Source of the DNA: Caulobacteraceae bacterium UBA6225
GTDB taxonomy: Bacteria; Pseudomonadota; Alphaproteobacteria; Caulobacterales; Caulobacteraceae
Assembly (NCBI GenBank): GCA_002441055.1
Contig: DJWR01000208.1
Span: forward strand, 1 to 7,328
DNA: 7,328 bases
Direction: 5' to 3'
Of the stretch, positions 1 to 5,241 are shown one piece after another (the first letter of the stretch is position 1; every line of letters begins with the position of its first letter). The notes under the pieces are model-generated. The model searched no databases. It worked only from the letters and a program-made list of their open reading frames with translations, and was not told the origin of the DNA. A program made the position numbers and the translations under genes.

Positions 1-1436
1 TATTCGGCCGCCTGCTTGGGCGCGTAGCCCATGACCGCCTTGACCTCCAGGAACTCGTGGAAGGCGAAGTCGCCCCACTCGCGCCCGTTGCCGCTCATCT
101 TGAAGCCGCCGAAGGGGGCGGTCATGTCCGAGGCGCCGTTGATCGACACCTGGCCCGCGCGGAGCTTGGAGGCCACTTCCCGGGCCTTGGCCAGGTCAGC
201 GCCGTTCACATAGGCCGCCAGGCCGTATTCGGTGTCGTTGCCGATGGCGATAGCCTGATCGAGGTCCTCATAGCCGAGGATCGACAAGACGGGACCGAAG
301 ATCTCCTCGCGGGAGATGGTCATGTCCGGGGTCACATTGGCGAACACCGTCGGCTGGACATAGTAGCCCTTGTCCAGGCCTTCGGGGCGGCCCGTGCCGC
401 CGGCGACCAGGGTGGCGCCTTCGTCGATGCCCTTCTGGATCAGACCCTGGATCTTGTCCCACTGGGTCTTGGAGACCACCGGACCCAGCATAGCGTTGCC
501 GGTGGGATCGCCCACCGTCACCTGGGCGGCGGCTTCCTTGGCCGCGGCAATGGCCTCGTCCATCCGCTTGGAGGGGACCAGCATCCGGGTCGGGGCGTTG
601 CAGGACTGACCAGAGTTGGTCATCACCTGGCGCACGCCGCCGGCCACGCTCTTGGCGAAGACCTCGTCGTCCAGGACGATGTTCGGGCTCTTGCCGCCCA
701 GTTCCTGATGGACGCGCTTGACGGTCGGGGCGGCGTTCTTGGCCACCTCGATGCCGGCCCGGGTGGAGCCGGTGAAGGAGACCATGTCCACTTCCGGATG
801 GGTCGAGAGCGGCACGCCCACGCCCAGGCCATCGCCATGGACCAGGTTGAACACGCCGGCCGGCACGCCGGCCTCATGCATGATCTCAGCAAAGATCTGA
901 CCGGTGAAGGGCGCGACTTCCGACGGCTTCAGCACCATGGTGCAGCCGGTGGCGAGCGCAGGCGCCACCTTGCACATGATCTGATTCAGCGGCCAGTTCC
1001 AAGGCGTGATGAAGCTGCAGACCCCGATCGGTTCCTTGACGATCATGGTCGAGCCGCGGTCTTCCTCGAACTTGAAGTCCTTCAGAATGCCGATGGCGGT
1101 GGCCAGGTGGCCCATGCCCGACGGCACCTGGGCGCGCTGTGCCAGGGAGGCGGGCGCGCCCATTTCCTCGGTGACCGCGTTGGCCAGGTCGCCGAAGCGC
1201 TTCTGGTACTCGGCCAGGACCCGCTGCATGACGTCCAGGCGTTCCTCGCGGCTGGTCTGCGACCAGGTGGCGAAGGCCTTGCGGGCGGCCTTCACGGCCT
1301 TGTCCACATCGGCTTCACCGCCAAGCGCGATCTTGCCGACCACTTCCTCGGTGGCGGGATTGATGACGTCCAGGGTCTTGAGCGACACCGGCTCGACCCA
1401 CTGGCCGTCGATATAGAATTTCAGATATTCGCGCAT
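1..1436 (-). CDS. NAD(P)-dependent aldehyde dehydrogenase (3' end at window edge)
   Basis: This gene encodes a cytosolic aldehyde dehydrogenase that oxidises an aldehyde to its carboxylic acid with NAD(P)+. I translated 478 codons from the ATG at 1436; AGGAGGA lies 4 nt upstream of it. Family landmarks are in order: PWNWP (145-149, catalytic-site Asn147), KPSE (170-173, cofactor-binding Lys170), FTGSTRAG (221-228), QELGGKSPN (244-252, general base Glu245), GQSCNAPTR (276-284, nucleophile Cys279) and EEIFGPVL (377-384). All key residues are present. The length matches the usual 475-500 residues, and the last two bases in the window read TA-, so the next codon is probably the stop and the gene almost whole. 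The GQSCNAPTR active site recalls the CddD-like subgroup, which includes enzymes for long-chain or cyclic-ketone-derived aldehydes, but this is from memory and the substrate cannot be read here. It is divergent from the pterin operon. Confidence 0.96.
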   Translation of the reverse strand, partial: MREYLKFYIDGQWVEPVSLKTLDVINPATEEVVGKIALGGEADVDKAVKAARKAFATWSQTSREERLDVMQRVLAEYQKRFGDLANAVTEEMGAPASLAQRAQVPSGMGHLATAIGILKDFKFEEDRGSTMIVKEPIGVCSFITPWNWPLNQIMCKVAPALATGCTMVLKPSEVAPFTGQIFAEIMHEAGVPAGVFNLVHGDGLGVGVPLSTHPEVDMVSFTGSTRAGIEVAKNAAPTVKRVHQELGGKSPNIVLDDEVFAKSVAGGVRQVMTNSGQSCNAPTRMLVPSKRMDEAIAAAKEAAAQVTVGDPTGNAMLGPVVSKTQWDKIQGLIQKGIDEGATLVAGGTGRPEGLDKGYYVQPTVFANVTPDMTISREEIFGPVLSILGYEDLDQAIAIGNDTEYGLAAYVNGADLAKAREVASKLRAGQVSINGASDMTAPFGGFKMSGNGREWGDFAFHEFLEVKAVMGYAPKQAAE

Positions 1437-1507
1437 GCCGTCCTCCTGGACCCTAGATTTCTTGGCGCCGGCTCCGCGGCCCGCGCAGTTCAAACAGGCT
1501 TTTTAGT

Positions 1508-1535
1508 GATCAACGTTCACAAGGGAACGTCAATC
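1508..1535. promoter_or_regulatory. operator-like palindrome upstream of aldehyde dehydrogenase
   Basis: ACGTTC (1513-1518) and GAACGT (1525-1530) form a perfect 6-bp inverted repeat around a 6-nt spacer. Pairing extends outward with two mismatches to GAT/ATC, giving 9 of 11 paired positions over 1508-1518 and 1525-1535. The size and symmetry fit a dimeric TetR- or MarR-type repressor site. A TTGACG hexamer on the minus strand (1533-1528) that could serve as the -35 of the dehydrogenase promoter lies inside the distal arm, so a bound protein would cover it. I see no convincing -10 at normal spacing. No regulator gene is visible nearby, so the binding protein is unknown. Confidence 0.4.
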
Positions 1536-1538
1536 CGG

Positions 1539-1606
1539 GCGGCGCGGGTGACGCGCCGCTTCCCGCCCCAAGGTGGCGCGCCTGAGGCCCGGCCGCAACC
1601 GGGCCT
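1539..1606. other. two tandem GC-rich hairpins in the divergent intergenic region
   Basis: The first hairpin has a perfect 8-bp stem, GCGGCGCG (1539-1546) with CGCGCCGC (1552-1559), around a 5-nt loop. The second has a perfect 8-bp stem, AGGCCCGG (1585-1592) with CCGGGCCT (1599-1606), around a 6-nt loop. Neither is followed by a T-run on either strand, so they are not typical intrinsic terminators. Lying between two divergent genes, they may be regulatory, part of a small RNA, or remnants of a repeat. The pairing is seen in the sequence; the function is not known. Confidence 0.4.
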
Positions 1607-1643
1607 TCGCGGAATTGCGACGCATCCGCCTTCATGGCTCGCC

Positions 1644-1672
1644 TTGCGGCCTGGCCCGGGCCTCGCTAAAGC
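1644..1672 (+). promoter_or_regulatory. candidate promoter for the microprotein-pterin operon
   Basis: TTGCGGC (1644-1650), a 14-nt spacer and GCTAAAGC (1665-1672) resemble the Caulobacter housekeeping promoter (TTGACGS, 10-14 nt, GCTANAWC), with mismatches in the -35 and one at the end of the -10. The start codon at 1703 would leave a leader of about 20-25 nt. A 10-bp self-complementary site, GGCCCGGGCC (1653-1662), fills most of the spacer and could be an operator. The assignment rests only on motif similarity. Confidence 0.35.
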
Positions 1673-1702
1673 CGGGGAGCCTCATCTGTCTGGGAGACCT
1701 CC

Positions 1703-1783
1703 ATGACCGCCATCCTCACCATCCTGGCGTTCCTCGTCGTGATCTTCGCGATCAACATCTATGAGTTCGGGCGTCCGGACTAA
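1703..1783 (+). CDS. 26-residue single-helix membrane microprotein
   Basis: The ORF starts with ATG and has 26 codons before TAA. A GGGAGA ribosome-binding site (1692-1697) lies 5 nt upstream. The product begins MTAILTILAF, continues as an unbroken hydrophobic stretch to about residue 18, and ends in a short polar tail, NIYEFGRPD. That makes one transmembrane helix, probably anchored in the inner membrane. It sits 24 bp upstream of the SDR gene on the same strand and appears to be the first gene of the operon. Its own ribosome-binding site, clean stop and helix composition argue for real translation. I do not recognise a family. It could instead act as a leader ORF that tunes translation of the SDR gene. 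Confidence 0.6.
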   Translation: MTAILTILAFLVVIFAINIYEFGRPD

Positions 1784-1807
1784 GGGGCGAGCGCGGAGCA
1801 CGCGGCC

Positions 1808-2539
1808 TTGACCGAGCCCCGCGGCGCGGCCCTGGTCACCGGGGCGGCGCGACGCATCGGCCGGGTCCTGGCGCTCAACTGCGCCGAGGCTGGCTATGAC
1901 GTGGCCCTGCACTGCCGGGTGATCGATGACGATGCGGAGTCTGTCGCCGCAGAAATCCGCGCCCTGGGCCGTCGCGCGGCCCTGTTCACCCGAGACCTGC
2001 GCAAGGAATCGGAGACCGCGCCCCTGGTGGGGGAAGCCGAGGCTGAACTCGGGCCGGTGAACCTGCTGGTCAACAGCGCCTCGGTCTTCGAGGAGGACGC
2101 CTTCGCCTCCATGAACCGTCACTCCTGGGACCTGCACATGGAGACCAATCTCCGTGGGCCCCTGGTCCTGGCCCAGGCCTTCGCCCGGCGCATCACGGGT
2201 GAGCGGCGGGGTCTGATCGTCAATATTCTCGACCAGCGCGTCCTGCGGACCCAGCCGGCCTTCTTTTCCTATTCCCTGAGCAAGGCCGCCCTGTGGGAGG
2301 CGACGCGGATGATGGCCCTGGCGCTGGCGCCGCGGGTGCGGGTCAACGGCATCGGACCTGGTCCGGTCCTGGCCTCCATCCACCAGACCCCGGACGACTT
2401 CGCCGAGGAAGCGGCCAGCACCCCCCTGGCCCGGGCCGTCGATCCCAGAGAGATCGCCCAGGCCCTGCGCTACCTCATTGACGCTCCGTCAGTGACGGGC
2501 CAGATGATCGCCATCGATTCCGGCCAGCATCTGGCCTGA
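1808..2539 (+). CDS. pteridine-reductase-like SDR oxidoreductase (FolM/PTR1 type)
   Basis: This is a 243-residue short-chain dehydrogenase/reductase that probably reduces a pterin (dihydrofolate, dihydromonapterin or dihydrobiopterin) with NADPH in the cytosol. The Rossmann motif TGAARRIG (11-18) fits the TGxxxRxG form of pteridine reductases. NSAS (89-92) is the second cofactor motif. The active site is Asp142-Tyr155-Lys159, in NILDQ and YSLSK. Aspartate where ordinary SDRs have serine is the signature of PTR1 and FolM. VNGIGPGPVL (179-188) follows as in that subfamily. The start is TTG at 1808, with GGAG (1795-1798) 9 nt upstream. The FolB-family gene follows after 27 bp, supporting a pterin role. 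Whether it is a backup dihydrofolate reductase or a dihydromonapterin reductase cannot be decided here. A generic SDR is less likely. Confidence 0.88.
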   Translation: MTEPRGAALVTGAARRIGRVLALNCAEAGYDVALHCRVIDDDAESVAAEIRALGRRAALFTRDLRKESETAPLVGEAEAELGPVNLLVNSASVFEEDAFASMNRHSWDLHMETNLRGPLVLAQAFARRITGERRGLIVNILDQRVLRTQPAFFSYSLSKAALWEATRMMALALAPRVRVNGIGPGPVLASIHQTPDDFAEEAASTPLARAVDPREIAQALRYLIDAPSVTGQMIAIDSGQHLA

Positions 2540-2566
2540 CCCCCTGTGAGCCCGGAGGGCGTATCC

Positions 2567-2977
2567 ATGGCCCTGTCCCCCGTCGCAGAAGACCAGCCCA
2601 CCCCGGAAGCCGGCGGCTTTCGAGTGGTGGCGAGCAAGATCTTCGTCTCCAGCCTGCGCGTCGACGCCTATGTGGGAATCTACGCCCATGAGCGCGGTCG
2701 CAGTCAGCCCCTGGTCATTGATGTGGAGCTCGACGCCGCCGTCGCCGGGGCGGAGCAGCTCTCGGAGACGGTGAATTACGAACTGGTGGCCGAGGCCGCC
2801 CGGTCCTTGGCTTCGTCTGGTCACATCGGGCTGGTGGAAACCTTCGCTGAAATGCTGGCCCGCGCCTGCCTCGCCGATCCCCGGGTCAGCCGCGCCCGGG
2901 TGCGGGTGGACAAGCCTCAGGCGCTCGCCCCCCACGCCGCCAGCGCCGGCGTCGAGGTTGTCCTCCTAAGGACCTGA
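2567..2977 (+). CDS. folB: dihydroneopterin aldolase / epimerase family protein
   Basis: The product is a 136-residue FolB-family enzyme. FolB cleaves 7,8-dihydroneopterin to 6-hydroxymethyl-7,8-dihydropterin and glycolaldehyde in folate synthesis; the related FolX epimerises the triphosphate towards monapterin. Family landmarks are YVGIYAHERGRSQP (35-48, conserved Glu42), VNYELV (69-74, Tyr71), LVETFAE (89-95, Glu91) and VRVDKPQAL (112-120, catalytic-type Lys116). About 20 residues at the N-terminus precede the fold, a mild extension. I chose the ATG at 2567 because GGAGGG (2554-2559) sits 7 nt upstream. A GTG at 2546 in the same frame lies upstream of that site and has no support of its own. 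The gene follows the SDR by 27 bp and precedes the next gene by 2 bp. FolB is favoured over FolX by family frequency only. Confidence 0.87.
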   Translation: MALSPVAEDQPTPEAGGFRVVASKIFVSSLRVDAYVGIYAHERGRSQPLVIDVELDAAVAGAEQLSETVNYELVAEAARSLASSGHIGLVETFAEMLARACLADPRVSRARVRVDKPQALAPHAASAGVEVVLLRT

Positions 2978-2979
2978 CC

Positions 2980-3483
2980 ATGGCCGTGGTCCACAGCGCG
3001 CGGATATCCCCCCTTCTGCCGCCCACCGAGTGGACCCTGGCTGATGGCGAACTGACCGAGCGACGCGGCGCGCGCATGCGGCGCTTTCCCCTGCAGGACC
3101 TTCGGCGGCTGTCTGTCACAGACGGGCTGGCGCGGGCAGATTTCGCTGGCGGCCGGGTGCGGATACCCGCCCGCAGCTTCGGCCGCGCGGGGCGGCTTGA
3201 AGATCACAGCGAGAGCTTCACCAGACTGGCCGAGGCGCTGGCGGCCGACAGCGCCGTCTTCACCCCTCAGCTTCGTCTTGGCCAGCCCCGGCGCCAAGCC
3301 GCCGAGATGGTCGTCTGGACCATCGCCCTGTGCGGCGCCGGCGCCCTGGCGGTGATGGCGGCGGCCGCCATGATTGGGGCCTGGGCCCTGGGTCTTGCCC
3401 TCGCCGCTCGCCTGCTCTTCGTCCTGATCCTGGCCGCCGCGACCCTGCCCTGGCTGGAGCGAGAACAGATAACGCCGAATTAA
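2980..3483 (+). CDS. hypothetical membrane protein, soluble N-domain plus two helices
   Basis: This is a 167-residue protein of unknown function. Residues 1-105 look soluble and beta-rich (TEWTLADGELTERRG, then FPLQDLRRLSV and GRVRIPARSF). The alternation of short strands followed by an acidic helix (about 75-90) recalls bacterial PH-like domains, but this is a weak impression, not a family match. Two hydrophobic helices follow, at about 109-131 and 134-157, rich in Ala and Leu, and the tail WLEREQITPN is polar. The ATG is 2 nt after the folB stop, with AAGGA inside the end of folB as ribosome-binding site, so translation is probably coupled. Its place in the operon may reflect co-expression rather than a pterin role. 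Confidence 0.75.
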   Translation: MAVVHSARISPLLPPTEWTLADGELTERRGARMRRFPLQDLRRLSVTDGLARADFAGGRVRIPARSFGRAGRLEDHSESFTRLAEALAADSAVFTPQLRLGQPRRQAAEMVVWTIALCGAGALAVMAAAAMIGAWALGLALAARLLFVLILAAATLPWLEREQITPN

Positions 3484-3540
3484 GGTGCTCCTCAGGTCCA
3501 GGCGCCCCAAGATCATGGCCAACGAACTGAAGGACCCGCC

Positions 3541-3951
3541 ATGACTGACGCCATGCCCAACCCTGCGCCGACGGCCTCCCAGACCGAAGACCGGACCATG
3601 CCTGCGGTGGTCTATGGCCTCTATCTGCTGGGCCTGGCCAATGTGATCACCATCTTCATCGGCCTGTTCATCGCCTACGCCAATCGCGGGGGCGCAGGCC
3701 CGGTCATGGCGAGCCACTACACGTTCCTGATCCGCACCTTCTGGCTGTCCATCGGCTGGTTCGTCATCGGCGGCCTGCTATTGCTGTTCGGCATTCCGCT
3801 GTCCTTCGTCCTGATCGGGATCCCGGCGGTCATGCTGGGGATCTTCATCATGGGCGCGGTGTGGATCTGGTTCGCCGTGCGCTGCGCGGTGGGCGTCATC
3901 TACCTGGCCCGCGGGGAGGCCTATCCCCGCCCGCTTAACTGGCTGATTTAG
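3541..3951 (+). CDS. DUF4870-type small inner-membrane protein
   Basis: This 136-residue membrane protein starts at ATG 3541, with GAAGGA (3529-3534) 6 nt upstream. After a polar N-terminus of about 20 residues come helices at about 22-46, 67-84 and 86-121, the last possibly two packed segments. YGLYLLGLANVIT (25-37), AYANRG (45-50), the SHYTFLIRTFW block (58-68) and the ending RGEAYPRPLNWLI match the pattern I know from DUF4870 proteins of alphaproteobacteria. No biochemical role is established for the family that I know of. The gene is on the operon strand, 57 bp after the previous gene. That gap shows no terminator or clear promoter, so it could be the last operon gene or separately transcribed. 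Confidence 0.82.
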   Translation: MTDAMPNPAPTASQTEDRTMPAVVYGLYLLGLANVITIFIGLFIAYANRGGAGPVMASHYTFLIRTFWLSIGWFVIGGLLLLFGIPLSFVLIGIPAVMLGIFIMGAVWIWFAVRCAVGVIYLARGEAYPRPLNWLI

Positions 3952-3970
3952 CGGCGCCCTGCCTAAATCG

Positions 3971-3998
3971 GGGGCGGCGGCGCCGAAGCCGCGCCCCC
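3971..3998 (+). terminator. possible terminator-like hairpin after the DUF4870-type gene
   Basis: GGGG (3971-3974) pairs with CCCC (3995-3998) and GCGGC (3977-3981) with GCCGC (3988-3992), separated by a two-by-two mismatch, with loop GCCGAA. The hairpin starts 20 nt after the stop codon at 3949-3951, where an operon terminator would be expected. No T-run follows, so intrinsic termination is doubtful; it could instead protect the 3' end of the mRNA. Confidence 0.35.
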
Positions 3999-4014
3999 TA
4001 GCGGTTGCAGCCCC

Positions 4015-4077
4015 TTGAGAGACCTGACGCCAGCCCACCTAGGTTGAGGTGACAGGTCAGGCGATGGGGGACTGGGC
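4015..4077 (+). promoter_or_regulatory. structured leader upstream of the TPR-like gene
   Basis: CCTGAC (4023-4028) pairs with GTCAGG (4056-4061), and inside this CACCT (4036-4040) pairs with AGGTG (4047-4051). The core also contains the palindrome ACCTAGGT (4037-4044). A poor promoter match, TTGAGA (4015-4020) with CCTAGGTT at 4038-4045, overlaps the inner stem. GGGGGA (4066-4071) could be the ribosome-binding site for the ancestral ATG at 4078. The nested symmetry could be an operator or an mRNA structure; the evidence for either is weak. Confidence 0.25.
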
Positions 4078-4104
4078 ATGATCGGAGGTATTTTTGGACT
4101 TCTG
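4078..4104 (+). pseudogene. displaced N-terminal codons of the TPR-like gene
   Basis: The ATG at 4078, 6 nt after GGGGGA, opens with nine codons, MIGGIFGLL, the start of a hydrophobic helix. At 4105 the reading frame enters the inserted element and then runs to a stop at 4270-4272 in a frame different from the rest of the protein. Joining these nine codons to the CTAG at 4217-4220 gives LLLGAGLGGLAYVILY in one open frame. This is therefore most likely the original start of the gene at 4217-5176, cut off by the insertion. Confidence 0.65.
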
Positions 4105-4220
4105 CTAGAGCCTGATGCGATCAGACGGAAGCGTCTGATCGTTGAATCAGGCTCTAAACTCAAAGACTTGAGCGCGTTTGGCTCCGATAACCGGTTCCCA
4201 CTTATCGGAACGCGCTCTAG
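4105..4220. repeat. MITE/REP-like palindromic element, ~112 bp plus duplicated CTAG
   Basis: The ends are CTAGAGC (4105-4111) and GCTCTAG (4214-4220). Module 1 is a long hairpin: TAGAGCCTGAT (4106-4116) pairs with ATCAGGCTCTA (4146-4156), and CGATCAGACG (4118-4127) pairs with CGTCTGATCG (4132-4141) around the loop GAAG. Module 2 is a second hairpin: GAGCGCGTT (4170-4178) pairs with AACGCGCTC (4209-4217), and CCGATAA (4184-4190) with TTATCGG (4202-4208), around a loop starting CCGGTTCCCAC. A small CTCAA/TTGAG hairpin (4159-4172) joins them. Module 2, with its ACCGGTTCCCACTTATCGGAA core, resembles a dispersed palindrome I recall from many alphaproteobacterial intergenic regions. The element has no coding capacity of its own and would depend on a transposase elsewhere, if mobile. 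Confidence 0.8.
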
Positions 4221-5176
4221 GGGCGGGGCTAGGCGGTCTCGCCTATGTCATTCTCTATCCCGGCGGGCTTGAGGGACGGGTTCCGGTCATCGATCTCGGC
4301 GCCTTCGAAAGCGTCCGGCTTGGGGTGGCCCTGGCCGCAGCCCTGCTCGGCGCAGCGCTGGTGATCGCCGCCCTGATGCGGGGGCCCACCCGCCGCAAGA
4401 GTCGTGACGACCTGCCGGCGACGGCGGTCTTCAAGTTCGACGACGAAGTTCTGGACGCAAAGGAGGCGGCGCTCCCGGAAGAGCCCCGTCCCTTTCAAGA
4501 TCTGACATCGCTGGAGACCTTGGAGGCCACGCCGGTTCCGGCGCCGGAACCCACCCCAGAGACCGAGCCGGAGCCCGAGCCCTTGGCGACGCCCTCCGTG
4601 GGCGAGGATGACGCCTTTGACGCCGCCCGGGCTGAACTGCGCGCCCATGCCAGGGCCGAGGACTGGGCCGCCGCCGCGCGGGCTCTGCAGAAGGCCACGA
4701 CCCTGGCGGTGAGCGATCGTCAGCACATGCTGGCCGCCCAGGACGCCGGCGACTTCGCCCGGGCCCAGGGCCGGATGGATGACGCCATAGAGGCCTATGA
4801 CCTGGCCCTGGCCCACGCCCGCCTGACCCAGGCGCCGGATCTGATCGCCGACTCCCTGCTGAATGTGGGGGACATGGCCTATGAAGAGCACCGGCTCGAC
4901 GCCGCCGTCGACGCCTATGAAGCCGCCCTGAGCCTGCGGCGACATCAGGTCCAGGAGGGCGGCGGGGTCGAGGCGCGCCACGCCCTGTCCATCGCTCTGG
5001 AGCGCCTCGCTGACGTGCGGGAGGACCGGGGTCACCGGACCCGCGCGCTCGATCTTTACCGCGAGAGCGAGGCAATCGCCGCGGAACTGGCGCGGGCAGA
5101 CGAGGCCCGCTTTGGCGGCGATCTGGCCACCACCCGCCAGCGGCTGGCGGAGCTGGAATCGCGGCTGTTGGCCTGA
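4178..5176 (+). CDS. membrane-anchored TPR-like protein, N-terminus altered by insertion
   Basis: The open frame encodes up to 332 residues from a TTG inside the inserted element. No good ribosome-binding site precedes that TTG, so the start is uncertain; GTG at 4325 or ATG at 4376 are in-frame alternatives that would lose one or both hydrophobic segments. Hydrophobic segments lie at about 14-28 and 46-67, followed by a basic stop-transfer stretch, RGPTRRKSR. A Pro/Glu-rich linker (about 116-138) leads to an alanine-rich helical region (about 144-331) with tetratricopeptide-like pairs, such as GRMDDAIEAYDLALAHAR, HRLDAAVDAYEAALSLRR and GHRTRALDLYRESEAIAAE. This suggests an inner-membrane anchor with a cytosolic protein-binding scaffold; partners are unknown. 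The pre-insertion protein would have been about 328 residues. The body of the ORF is intact, so it may still be expressed from a new start. Confidence 0.72.
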   Translation: MAPITGSHLSERALGAGLGGLAYVILYPGGLEGRVPVIDLGAFESVRLGVALAAALLGAALVIAALMRGPTRRKSRDDLPATAVFKFDDEVLDAKEAALPEEPRPFQDLTSLETLEATPVPAPEPTPETEPEPEPLATPSVGEDDAFDAARAELRAHARAEDWAAAARALQKATTLAVSDRQHMLAAQDAGDFARAQGRMDDAIEAYDLALAHARLTQAPDLIADSLLNVGDMAYEEHRLDAAVDAYEAALSLRRHQVQEGGGVEARHALSIALERLADVREDRGHRTRALDLYRESEAIAAELARADEARFGGDLATTRQRLAELESRLLA

Positions 5177-5183
5177 ACGAAAA

Positions 5184-5212
5184 CGCCCCCTCCGCCAGTG
5201 GCGAAGGGGGCG
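5184..5212 (-). terminator. intrinsic terminator of ilvE, shared by convergent genes
   Basis: CGCCCCCT (5184-5191) pairs with AGGGGGCG (5205-5212), and after one mismatch CGCC (5193-5196) pairs with GGCG (5200-5203) around a 3-nt loop. On the minus strand the stem is followed at once by TTTT (5183-5180), about 30 nt past the ilvE stop, a typical intrinsic terminator. On the plus strand the same stem lies 7 nt past the stop of the TPR-like gene but lacks a T-run, so it probably works less well in that direction. Confidence 0.8.
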
Positions 5213-5241
5213 AGGATTTCAAAGCCAGGTCTGAACGCGGA

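Noticed and set aside
57..1706. A 549-codon open frame on the plus strand.
   Set aside because: It is antisense to the aldehyde dehydrogenase. Its His/Gly/Ala/Asp-rich composition is typical of a high-GC shadow frame, while the minus strand carries the complete set of family motifs.
1682..2383. A 233-codon minus-strand frame.
   Set aside because: It is a shadow of the SDR gene, rich in Gly, Asp and Gln, with no family motifs.
2546..2566. GTG at 2546 as folB start.
   Set aside because: The GGAGGG site at 2554-2559 lies downstream of it and is correctly spaced for ATG 2567.
2917..3717. A 266-codon minus-strand frame.
   Set aside because: It spans two plus-strand genes with ribosome-binding sites and clear membrane topology; its composition is that of a shadow frame.
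4105..4220. The paired hairpins as a riboswitch, CRISPR repeat or transcription terminator.
   Set aside because: There is no repeat-spacer periodicity and no T-run. The CTAG-bounded ends, together with restoration of the reading frame on removal, explain it better as an inserted element.
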